From the NCBI GenBank assembly GCA_031287285.1, contig JAITTC010000267.1:1-29411 (forward strand): a DNA stretch of 29,411 nt, written 5' to 3'. Under the pieces are notes generated by a model. It saw nothing but the letters and a program-made list of their open reading frames with translations. It was not told the DNA's origin and did no database searches. The translations under genes and the position numbers were made by a program. The stretch is from Christensenellaceae bacterium (GTDB lineage: Bacteria > Bacillota > Clostridia > Christensenellales > UBA1750). Position 1 is the first letter of the stretch; each line of letters starts with the position of its first letter. This document shows positions 15,211-22,504 of the stretch, one piece after another.

Positions 15211-15685
15211 TCATTGCGAGGAGCGTAAGCGGCGAAGCAATCCAACAAGTACGCGCAAAGCCTTCTTTAAAAAGGAAGACGCTGGATTGCTTCGTTGCCA
15301 CTCGCAATGACGAGGTAGAGGGAGGCGCTGGGTTGCTTCTTCGTCATTGCAAAGAGCCAGCGACGTGGCGGTTGTAAAGGGTACTCCGCGGCTTCGTCAT
15401 TGCGAGGAGCGTAAGCGACGAAGCAATCCAGCAAGCATGTGCAAAGGCTCCTTCAAAAAGGAAGACGCTGGATTGTTTCGTTGCCACTCGCAATGACGAG
15501 GTAGAGGGAGGCGCTGGGTTGCTTCTTCGTCATTGCAAAGAGCGCAGCGACGTGGCGGTCGTAAAGGGTACTCTGCGGCTTCGTCATTGCGAGGAGCGTA
15601 AGCGACGTGGCAATCCAGCAAGAACGCGCAAAGCCTCCTTCAAAAAGGAAGACGCTGGATTGCTTCGTTGCCACTCGCAATGACG
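15211..15685 (+). repeat. Array A: three palindromic elements repeated with a ~187-bp period
   Basis: Three ~103-bp elements occur at 15211-15312, 15395-15498 and 15582-15685. Each opens with TCATTGCGAGGAGCGTAAGC, contains GCAATCCA in the left half and GCTGGATTG in the right half, and closes with CCACTCGCAATGACG, so the arms pair into a long hairpin. Between them are ~84-base spacers that are themselves nearly identical and carry a degraded half element (TCATTGCAAAGAGC). The whole is therefore a tandem duplication of about 187 bp. Copy 3 has TGG for GAA in the left arm. No gene is encoded; short frames reading through it are artefacts. Confidence 0.9.
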
Positions 15686-15720
15686 GCGGCGGGAAGGTGA
15701 ACCCCTTCCCGCCGCCCTTT
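15685..15720 (-). terminator. 13-bp hairpin at the end of the dipeptidase gene
   Basis: Arms 15685-15697 and 15704-15716 pair perfectly with a TGAACC loop. It lies 12 bases past the stop of the - strand dipeptidase gene and touches array A. The T tract (CTTTTC) is on the + strand side; on the - strand the stem runs straight into the repeat, so termination of the opp operon here would be without a T tract. Confidence 0.5.
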
Positions 15721-15728
15721 TCATGCGC

Positions 15729-17168
15729 CTATAGCTCGCCGGTCCATTCCGCCAGCGCCAGGATGTAGATCTCGATTCCCTTGAGCAGGTCATCCACATA
15801 AAGCGCCTCATCGGGCGCGTGGGCACCGCCGTGCCCGGGCGGGAAGAGCGCCGGATCCTGCGCATGCCCTAAGCCCTTTGGCAGGCCCATGCCAAAGACC
15901 AGCCCGTTTGGCAGCTTGCGCGCGTAGGTGCCGCCGCTCATCGCGTAGGGCTCTGCCTGCGCGCCCGCGACCTCGTTAAAGGCCTTCGTCAGCGCCTTCA
16001 CCACAGGGCTTTCCTTGGGGAAGTGATTTGGCTTGTTCGCCTGCACGAGCTGTGCCTTGTAAGCGCCCCGTTCACAGGCCTTGGCGATGCCCGCCAAGAG
16101 TTCCTCGAGCTTTGCCGTGACGGGGTAGCGAATGTTGAACTGCAAGACGGGCCGTCTTTGCTCGTCAAGGCTCAAAAGGCTGCCCACGGAGGTCAGCGCG
16201 CCGCTGATCTCGTCCTCGCAGGCGATGCCAAAGCCGAAGCCGTTCAAGCCGATGCCCGCTTTGAGCAAAAACGCCAGGGCATTTTCGTCCCCATCGCCCA
16301 AAATCCCGGCGAAGAACAGCCCGCGCAGCAGCTTTTGGATGGCGTTCACGCCACCCTCTGGCCTGGCCGAGTGGCTGGCCACGCCGTGCGCCCGGATTTT
16401 GACGCTTTTTTCGCCATGTTCCGCCTCAAGGCCATCGGGAAGGCCCTTTTGGAGCTTTTCTGTAAGCGCTTCGCCTGCCTTCAGCTCGATTTCGGCCAGA
16501 TCCGGCACGATGTTGCTGGCCTGTCCGCCCCTGAGCGCCAAAACGGCCTCGCTCAAGGGGGCGTCACCCAAGAGCTTGATCTCGATGATGCCCTTTTCGG
16601 CAAAGCCCACGGGGAAGGAGCCGTCCGCCACCAACGACAGCGCGGGCGCCTCGTAGTTTGCGACATAATGCGTCGCATCGTCCATGCCCGTTTCCTCGCT
16701 GCAGCCCAGGAAGATGCGCAGGGGCTTTGCTGGGCGCAGGCCCAGCTCCTTCATCGCAAGCGCCGCATAGAGCGCGCCGACCGCGGGGCCCTTATTGTCG
16801 GCAACGCCGCGGCCGATGAGGTAACCCTCCTTTTCGATGGGTGAAAAGGGCTGAGCGTGCAGCCAGCCTTCGCCCGGCGGAACCACGTCCAGATGCCCCC
16901 AGATGCCGATGCTGCCGGGGGCCGTTTCGCCTTCGCCAAGCCAAAGCGCGCCGACCTTATAGTCGTAATTTTGCGTAAAAAAGCCCAGTTCCGCGCCGAG
17001 TTTCAAGGCCTCGTCCAGCACGTCGCGGCAGGCCTTTCCGTAGGGGCCGGGCTGCGCGCCAGAGTCGCTGATGCTTGGAATGCGCGCCAGCCGGAGGATA
17101 TCCCTCACGATCTGCGGCCGTTTTTCCTCCAGCCAAGCCCGCACGCTTTTTCGCGTTTCGCTGCTCAT
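15729..17168 (-). CDS. M20 dipeptidase, PepV/Sapep type
   Basis: A 479-residue cytoplasmic zinc dipeptidase of the M20 family, PepV/Sapep group, which cuts dipeptides with broad specificity. Metal and catalytic residues visible are H92 and D94 in GHLDVVP, D124 in GRGVADNKGP, the E158-E159 pair in GCSEETGMDD, D182 in VADGSFP, and the C-terminal HGGAHAPDE with its His. The lid domain lies in the middle (about 195-370). Length is normal. The ATG at 17168 follows GAAGGAGGG. It lies 25 bases after the M24 peptidase gene and is the last gene of the opp operon, so it should finish digesting imported peptides. Confidence 0.9.
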   Translation of the reverse strand: MSSETRKSVRAWLEEKRPQIVRDILRLARIPSISDSGAQPGPYGKACRDVLDEALKLGAELGFFTQNYDYKVGALWLGEGETAPGSIGIWGHLDVVPPGEGWLHAQPFSPIEKEGYLIGRGVADNKGPAVGALYAALAMKELGLRPAKPLRIFLGCSEETGMDDATHYVANYEAPALSLVADGSFPVGFAEKGIIEIKLLGDAPLSEAVLALRGGQASNIVPDLAEIELKAGEALTEKLQKGLPDGLEAEHGEKSVKIRAHGVASHSARPEGGVNAIQKLLRGLFFAGILGDGDENALAFLLKAGIGLNGFGFGIACEDEISGALTSVGSLLSLDEQRRPVLQFNIRYPVTAKLEELLAGIAKACERGAYKAQLVQANKPNHFPKESPVVKALTKAFNEVAGAQAEPYAMSGGTYARKLPNGLVFGMGLPKGLGHAQDPALFPPGHGGAHAPDEALYVDDLLKGIEIYILALAEWTGEL

Positions 17169-17193
17169 AGAAAGCCCTCCTTCTCAATCGCCT

Positions 17194-18300
17194 TTAATCG
17201 AGTACGATCAGTTCCCTGGGGAAGTGGTTCAGCGCCTCCGCGCCCCTTTCGCAGGCGGCGAGCAGGTTTTCGATCCGAACGCCAAAGCGGCCGGGCAGGT
17301 AGATCCCGGGCTCGTTCGAGAACACCATGCCGGGGTGGATGACGGTCTTTTCGCCGTGCACCGCGGAGGGGCCCTCGTGCACGTCGAGGCCTATGCCGTG
17401 GCCGAGGCGGTGCGTGAAGAACTCGCCATAGCCCTGGCCCGCGATGTATTCCCGCGCTGCGTCGTCCACCTCGCCCAAGCTGCTGCCGGGCCTTGCCGCC
17501 GCCTCCGCGCGCAGATGCGCTTCTAAAACGATGTGATAGACCTTCTCAAACTCGGGCTCCGGCTTGCCGAAGTGAACGGTGCGGGTGATGTCGCTGCAGT
17601 AGCCCTCCACGCGGCCGCCAAAGTCCGCCAGCAGGCAGCTGCCGTCTTCAATGGGCACATCGCTCGTGCGGTGATGCGGCTCCGCGGCGCCCGGGCCCAC
17701 GGCGATCAGCGCGCCATAGGCCTCAAGGCCCAGCGCGCGCATCTCGGCGGTCAAGGCCTCTGAAAACTCCCTTTCGGTCTTGCCGATCCACTCGCGCCCG
17801 CGCTTTAAAACGGCGCGCAGGGCTTCGTCTGCCCCTGCGCTCGCCCTGCGGATGGCGCGAAGCTCGCTCTCATCCTTAATCAGGCGCTGCCCCTCGGTCA
17901 AAGCATCGCCAAGAACGAAGCTTGAGCCTGGCAGGCTTTGCTGAATCGCCAAGGCGAAGCGCGCGGGCAGCGAAGCTTCCAGCGCGACCTTGCAGACCTT
18001 GAAGCCGCGCTCTTCCAGCGCCGCCTTTAGCAGGGCGTAGGGGTTTTCGCCATCCGCCCAATAGAGCTTTTCGCCGATGGGCAGGCGCTCGACCTGCAGG
18101 CGATAGAGCAAATTGGCGATGAAAAAGGGCTCCCCCTCCTTTGGCAGCACGAGGGCGAGCAGGCGCTCGTCCCCGCGCGGCGGGTAGCCCGTTAAATAGA
18201 ATAGGTTCGAGGATGCGCCGGCCACGAACAGATCGACGCCGAGGCCTTGCATTTCCGCCTGCGTGCGGCGGATGCGCCCCTCAAAAATGCCTTCGTTCAT
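17194..18300 (-). CDS. M24 aminopeptidase, Xaa-Pro (PepP/PepQ) type
   Basis: A 368-residue metallopeptidase of the M24B family, acting on Xaa-Pro bonds in peptides. The creatinase-like N-terminal domain covers about 1-140 and the pita-bread catalytic domain the rest. The five metal ligands are D226 (LLADFGG), D237 (CSDITRT), H301 (HRLGHGIGLD), E330 (FSNEPGIYLPG) and E344 (VRIENL). The ATG at 18300 overlaps the oppF stop by four bases, so it is translationally coupled to the transporter. Imported peptides with proline, resistant to general peptidases, would be its substrates. Whether it prefers dipeptides (PepQ) or longer peptides (PepP) cannot be told from sequence alone. Confidence 0.9.
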   Translation of the reverse strand: MNEGIFEGRIRRTQAEMQGLGVDLFVAGASSNLFYLTGYPPRGDERLLALVLPKEGEPFFIANLLYRLQVERLPIGEKLYWADGENPYALLKAALEERGFKVCKVALEASLPARFALAIQQSLPGSSFVLGDALTEGQRLIKDESELRAIRRASAGADEALRAVLKRGREWIGKTEREFSEALTAEMRALGLEAYGALIAVGPGAAEPHHRTSDVPIEDGSCLLADFGGRVEGYCSDITRTVHFGKPEPEFEKVYHIVLEAHLRAEAAARPGSSLGEVDDAAREYIAGQGYGEFFTHRLGHGIGLDVHEGPSAVHGEKTVIHPGMVFSNEPGIYLPGRFGVRIENLLAACERGAEALNHFPRELIVLD

Positions 18301-19256
18301 ATGAAGTTCGCCTCCAAGCTTTGATTCCAGGGGCTTTCGCTCCAGCGCGAAAACTGCTCGCCGGTGGCCAGCACGAAGTGCCCCTTTCCGGCCTGATGGT
18401 ATTCGCCCTCGCCGTAGTCGATCCCTTCCGCGCGAACGTCGTAGCGCAGGGTTTTGCGGATGCGCTCAAGCCTTGGATCGGGCCTTGGGATCGCGCTGAG
18501 CAGCGACCTCGTGTAGGGATGCGTGGGATTTTGGAAGATCGCCTCGGTCGGGCCGTATTCCACGAGCTTGCCGTAGTGCAGGACCCCGATTTGATCCGAG
18601 ATGTACTTGACCATCGAAAGGTCGTGCGAGATGAACAAGAGGGCGATCCCGGTATCGCGCTGAATCGCCTTCATGAGATTCACCACCTGCGCCTGCACCG
18701 AAACGTCGAGCGCCGAAATCGCCTCGTCCGCGATGATGAGGTCCGGGTTCATGATCAGCGCCCGCGCGATGCCCACGCGCTGCTTTTGCCCGCCAGAGAA
18801 CTGGTGCGGGAAGCGCAGGGCGTGCTCTGCGCTGAGGCCGACCCTTTCGAGCAAAGAAAAGACCCTTTCCTTGCGCTCTGCGGCGCTCCCGCATAGGTGG
18901 TTGATGTCAAGGCCTTCGGCGATTAAGTCGAGCACCTTGCGGCGGGGGTTCAGCGACGCGGAGGGATCCTGAAAGATCATCTGCATTTTCAGGTGGAGCA
19001 TCCTGCGGGTTTCGCTGTCGAGCCGGCCCGCGATCTCCTTGCCGTTGAAGGCGATTTGCCCGGCCGTCGGCTCATAAAGCCTGATCAGCGAGCGCCCGAT
19101 GGTCGATTTGCCGCTGCCGCTCTCGCCCACCAGTCCGTAGGTCTGCCCGCGCTCAATCGAAAAGCTTACGCCGTCCACAGCCCTGACGGTCAGCTTCTGG
19201 CTCAGCCTAAAGTGCTGCTTTAGATCCCTTACTTCCAACAGGGGCCTTGCTTCCAT
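18297..19256 (-). CDS. oppF: Oligopeptide ABC transporter ATP-binding protein OppF/DppF
   Basis: A 319-residue ATPase subunit. Walker A is GESGSGKST, the signature motif FSGGQKQRVGIARALI, and Walker B DLIIADEAISALD, all intact. The C-terminal oligopeptide-transporter extension carries the HPYTRSLLSAIP segment. The ATG at 19256 has AAGGAGGG upstream; an earlier in-frame start at 19289 lacks one. It forms the ATPase pair with OppD, encoded 29 bases upstream, and powers the OppB/OppC channel on the cytoplasmic face. No Cys-rich Fe-S segment is seen at the C-terminus. Confidence 0.93.
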   Translation of the reverse strand: MEARPLLEVRDLKQHFRLSQKLTVRAVDGVSFSIERGQTYGLVGESGSGKSTIGRSLIRLYEPTAGQIAFNGKEIAGRLDSETRRMLHLKMQMIFQDPSASLNPRRKVLDLIAEGLDINHLCGSAAERKERVFSLLERVGLSAEHALRFPHQFSGGQKQRVGIARALIMNPDLIIADEAISALDVSVQAQVVNLMKAIQRDTGIALLFISHDLSMVKYISDQIGVLHYGKLVEYGPTEAIFQNPTHPYTRSLLSAIPRPDPRLERIRKTLRYDVRAEGIDYGEGEYHQAGKGHFVLATGEQFSRWSESPWNQSLEANFI

Positions 19257-19285
19257 CCCATTTCCCTCCTTCAAAAAGGCGCTCG

Positions 19286-20365
19286 TCACGGCTTTGCAAA
19301 GCGCGGCGGCCGTTCGACCTTTGGCGCTTTTTCGTGCAGGAGCCAGGTCGCGGCAAAGTGCGTTTCGCTCACCTTGAACATCGGCGCTTCGCGCCGAAAG
19401 TCGATGTTCAGGGCGTATTCGTTGCGCGGGGCGAAGGGCTCGCCCACGGTTTCGCCCACCATGTTGGGCGGGTTGCCGGGGATGGTGTACAGCTCGCCAG
19501 AATCCATCTCCACATCCGGCATGGCCAGGAGCAGCCCCCAGGTATAGGGGTGGCGCGGGTCGTAGAAGATCTCGTCAGAAAGGCCTCTTTCGACGACGCG
19601 CCCCGCGTACATCACGGCGATCTCATCCGCCACCTTGGCCACCACGCCAAGGTCGTGGGTGATGTAGATCACCGAAAGGCCGAGCTTTCGCTGCAGCTCC
19701 TGAATGAGCTCGAGGATGCGCGACTGAATGGTCACATCAAGCGCCGTGGTCGGCTCGTCGCAGATCAGGATTTCTGGATTGCACGAGAGCGCCATCGCGA
19801 TGACCACCCTTTGCCGCATTCCGCCGGAAAGCTGGTGGGGGTAGCTCTTCATGCGGCTTTCGGCCTCCGGAATCTCGACGAGCGAGAGCAGGCGCACGGC
19901 TTCCGCCCTTGCCTGCGCGCTGCCCATCCCCAAATGGTCGCGCAGGCCCTCCATCAGCTGCTTGCCGATGGGCATCGTGGGGTCTAGGGAGGTCATGGGG
20001 TCTTGAAACACCATGGCGATGCGCTTGCCGTTGATCTCGCGGCGCATTTCGCGCCTTTTCAGCCCGAAAAGCTCGGTTTTTTTGCCGCCTGGGCCGCTTA
20101 AGACCGCGCTGCCGCTCTCGATGCTGGCGTTTTCACCCAGCAGGCCGGCGAGCGCCTTCACGGTCACGGATTTGCCGCTGCCGCTCTCGCCCACGATGGC
20201 CAGGGTCTTGCCCTTTTTCAGGTCAAAATCCACGCCGCGCACGGCGCTGACCACGCCGTAGCTCGTCTTAAAGCGCACCGAGAGATTTCGCACCGAAAGC
20301 AAAATATCATCGGCCCAAAGCGCCTCGTTTTGCGGGCTCTTCTGCCCGTTGTTCAGCTCGCTCAT
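19286..20365 (-). CDS. oppD: Oligopeptide ABC transporter ATP-binding protein OppD/DppD
   Basis: A 359-residue ATPase subunit with Walker A GESGSGKSV, signature LSGGMRQRVVIAMAL, Walker B EILICDEPTTALD and the OppD C-terminal motif GNPPNMV. I chose the ATG at 20365, with AGGTGA five bases upstream. A GTG at 20374 that overlaps the oppC stop as GTGA is possible but sits only three bases from its AAGGA. It works with OppF. The C-terminus ends in a basic, proline-rich tail. Confidence 0.92.
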   Translation of the reverse strand: MSELNNGQKSPQNEALWADDILLSVRNLSVRFKTSYGVVSAVRGVDFDLKKGKTLAIVGESGSGKSVTVKALAGLLGENASIESGSAVLSGPGGKKTELFGLKRREMRREINGKRIAMVFQDPMTSLDPTMPIGKQLMEGLRDHLGMGSAQARAEAVRLLSLVEIPEAESRMKSYPHQLSGGMRQRVVIAMALSCNPEILICDEPTTALDVTIQSRILELIQELQRKLGLSVIYITHDLGVVAKVADEIAVMYAGRVVERGLSDEIFYDPRHPYTWGLLLAMPDVEMDSGELYTIPGNPPNMVGETVGEPFAPRNEYALNIDFRREAPMFKVSETHFAATWLLHEKAPKVERPPRFAKP

Positions 20366-20370
20366 TCCGC

Positions 20371-21462
20371 TCACCTATCCTTCATCCTGGGGTCGAGCGC
20401 GTCGCGCAGCCCGTCTGCCAAGAGATTGAAGCTCAGCATCAGCAGCCCAAGCACCACCACGGGGAAGATCATCATATAGGGGTGCGCCGTGAGGGACTTG
20501 AACGAGTCCGAGATGATGGAGCCGAGCGACGCCATCGGCACGGGGATGCCGATGCCGATGAAGGCCAAAAACGCCTCTGAAAAGATCGCGCTTGGAATCG
20601 AGAACATCGACATGACCAGGAGCTGCCCGATGATGTTGGGCAGGACCTCCTTCGAGATGAGGAAGAAGGGCCGGGCGCCCAAGGTGCGCGCCGCCAGCAC
20701 GAATTCCTGCTCCTTGAGCTTGATCATCTGCGCTCTTGCCACGCGGCTCATGCCGATCCAGCCGGTGAGCATCAGGGCGAGGATGATGCTGAGAAGCCCT
20801 GGCTTGAGCACGATGATGAGCAAGGTGATGATGATGAGATTGGGGATGCCGTGCAAAACCTCGACGATGCGCTGCATCACCATATCGACCTTGCCGCCAA
20901 AATAACCGGAAATCAGACCGTAGCTCATGCCAAAGAGCATGTCGATCAGCACGGCGACCAGCGCGATGAACAGGGAGATTCGAGTCCCTTCCCAGGTCCT
21001 GGTGAAGAGATCGCGGCCGAGCACGTCGGTGCCGAACCAGTGGTAGACGGTTTCGCCGTCTTCGAGCTTTTCGTATTTGTTGACGATCTTGACGCCGGTC
21101 GACATCGGCACGGCCTCTCTGCCGTCTAAAAAGCCCAATTTTTCAAGGCCCTGGATGCGGGGGGCCATATTGTCATGCCCCGTAAGCTGCTGCTCGTAGC
21201 TGTAGCCGCTGACGAGAGGGCCGATGAGCGCAAACAGCACGATCAGCACGATGAAGAACAGCGAGCAGAGCGCGCCGCGGTTCCTCGCCAGGCGCCCCAT
21301 GGCCTCCTTGGTGAAGGAAACGGGCGAAATCGGCTCTGCGGCCAGAGCCGCAAAATCCCCCTCCGCGGCGAACTCAAAGTCGTGCTCGTCAAAGGCGAAT
21401 TCCTCGGCCGCGGGCGGTGTTGCCCCCGCGTGAAGCCGCGTTTCGGCGTTTTCAATCGTCAT
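20371..21462 (-). CDS. oppC: Oligopeptide ABC transporter permease OppC/DppC
   Basis: A 363-residue permease. An acidic N-terminal extension of about 45 residues, rich in Asp, Glu, Phe and Ala, precedes the first membrane segment (about 66-87). A periplasm-facing loop (to about 140) contains the WFGTDVLGRDLFTR motif typical of OppC. Four to five further segments and the EAA-type loop (LAARTLGARPFFLISKEVLPN) follow. It overlaps oppB by four bases at its start and the oppD reading frame at its end. It forms the channel with OppB. The acidic extension is not part of the conserved fold. Confidence 0.92.
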   Translation of the reverse strand: MTIENAETRLHAGATPPAAEEFAFDEHDFEFAAEGDFAALAAEPISPVSFTKEAMGRLARNRGALCSLFFIVLIVLFALIGPLVSGYSYEQQLTGHDNMAPRIQGLEKLGFLDGREAVPMSTGVKIVNKYEKLEDGETVYHWFGTDVLGRDLFTRTWEGTRISLFIALVAVLIDMLFGMSYGLISGYFGGKVDMVMQRIVEVLHGIPNLIIITLLIIVLKPGLLSIILALMLTGWIGMSRVARAQMIKLKEQEFVLAARTLGARPFFLISKEVLPNIIGQLLVMSMFSIPSAIFSEAFLAFIGIGIPVPMASLGSIISDSFKSLTAHPYMMIFPVVVLGLLMLSFNLLADGLRDALDPRMKDR

Positions 21463-22400
21463 GACTGCGAAGCCCCCTTTGCCAGGCGAATCCTCGGGTC
21501 GATGACGCCATAGAGGATATCCACCACCAGCATGATGGCGATGTACAGCAGGCTATATACGAAGGATAGCGCCGTCACCACCGAGTAGTCGTTGGCCTGA
21601 ATGCCCTCGACCAGGAGCTGGCCGACCCCGGGAACCGAAAAGATGCGCTCCACCACCAGGCTGCCGGTCATCAGCCCCACGACCAGCGGCGCCAGCACCG
21701 TGACCACGGGGATGAGCGCGTTGCGCAGCGCGTGGCGGGCGATCAGACGGAAGCCGTCGATGCCGCGGCTTTGCGCGAAGAGGATGTAGTCTGAGCTGAG
21801 GACTTCCAAAAGCTCGGTGCGGGTAAAGCGCGCGATGGAGGCCATGGTGAACAGGCTGAGCGCCACCGTCGCCAGCACCGAGGATTGAAAGGGCAGGGCA
21901 TCCTGATAGAGGATGGGGAACCACTTGAGCTTAAAGCCAAAGAGGTACGACAGCCCCAGGGCGAACACATACGAGGGAATGCTCACCCCGACGACGGAGA
22001 GAACCGTGCAGAGGGTATCCCAAATCGTGTTGTGCTTCAGCGCCGCCACGATGCCCAAAATCAGCCCGAGGAAGGTGCCCAGCAGGATGGCCTGGCCGCC
22101 GATGCGCATCGAAACCGGGAGCCTGCTGCTTAAAAAGCTCGAAATGGGCACGTTTTTCTGAATCGCGTAGGAAACGCCGAAATCCCCGCTGAAGGTGTTC
22201 TTCATAAAGTTCCAAAATTGCACCAGAATGGGCTGATCCAGCCCATATCTGGCCCGAAGCGTGGCGATCTGCTCGGGGGAAAGGCGCTCGTCGTTAAAGG
22301 GGGAGCCCGGCAGAAAGGTCATCAGCACAAAGAGGATCAGCACGATGAGCAAGAGCGTCAGCACCGCGATCGCAGCCCGCTTGAGGATGTAGGCTCTCAT
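21459..22400 (-). CDS. oppB: Oligopeptide ABC transporter permease OppB/DppB
   Basis: A 313-residue permease with a first membrane segment at about residues 9-30, the LPGSPFNDERLSPEQIATLRARYGLDQPILVQ segment typical of OppB (described here only by its start and end: LPGSPF to PILVQ), and about five more segments. The EAA-type loop near residue 210 reads ARSRGI-like (AQSRGIDGFRLIARHALRN). The ATG at 22400 follows AAAAAAGGAGGGGG. It pairs with OppC. A stable hairpin separates it from the receptor gene. Confidence 0.92.
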   Translation of the reverse strand: MRAYILKRAAIAVLTLLLIVLILFVLMTFLPGSPFNDERLSPEQIATLRARYGLDQPILVQFWNFMKNTFSGDFGVSYAIQKNVPISSFLSSRLPVSMRIGGQAILLGTFLGLILGIVAALKHNTIWDTLCTVLSVVGVSIPSYVFALGLSYLFGFKLKWFPILYQDALPFQSSVLATVALSLFTMASIARFTRTELLEVLSSDYILFAQSRGIDGFRLIARHALRNALIPVVTVLAPLVVGLMTGSLVVERIFSVPGVGQLLVEGIQANDYSVVTALSFVYSLLYIAIMLVVDILYGVIDPRIRLAKGASQS

Positions 22401-22437
22401 GCCCTTACCCCCTCCTTTTTTAGTCTTTTACGCCGCA

Positions 22438-22471
22438 GGGGAGAAAAGGGGTTTTTTGCCCCTTTCTCCCC
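22438..22471 (-). promoter_or_regulatory. Intercistronic hairpin between oppA and oppB
   Basis: Arms 22438-22451 and 22459-22471 pair (13 bp with one bulged A) around a T-rich loop. There is no T tract after it on the - strand, so it is more likely a 3' stabiliser that keeps receptor mRNA more abundant than permease mRNA than a full terminator. Confidence 0.6.
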
Positions 22472-22504
22472 GCGAAGCGCTTTATTTGGGAAGCCTGCGT
22501 TTGT

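Noticed and set aside
15397..15865. Short - strand frames through array A with motifs such as RHCEWQRSNPASSF
   Set aside because: Same repeat translated; one frame even runs into the end of the dipeptidase gene in a different frame.
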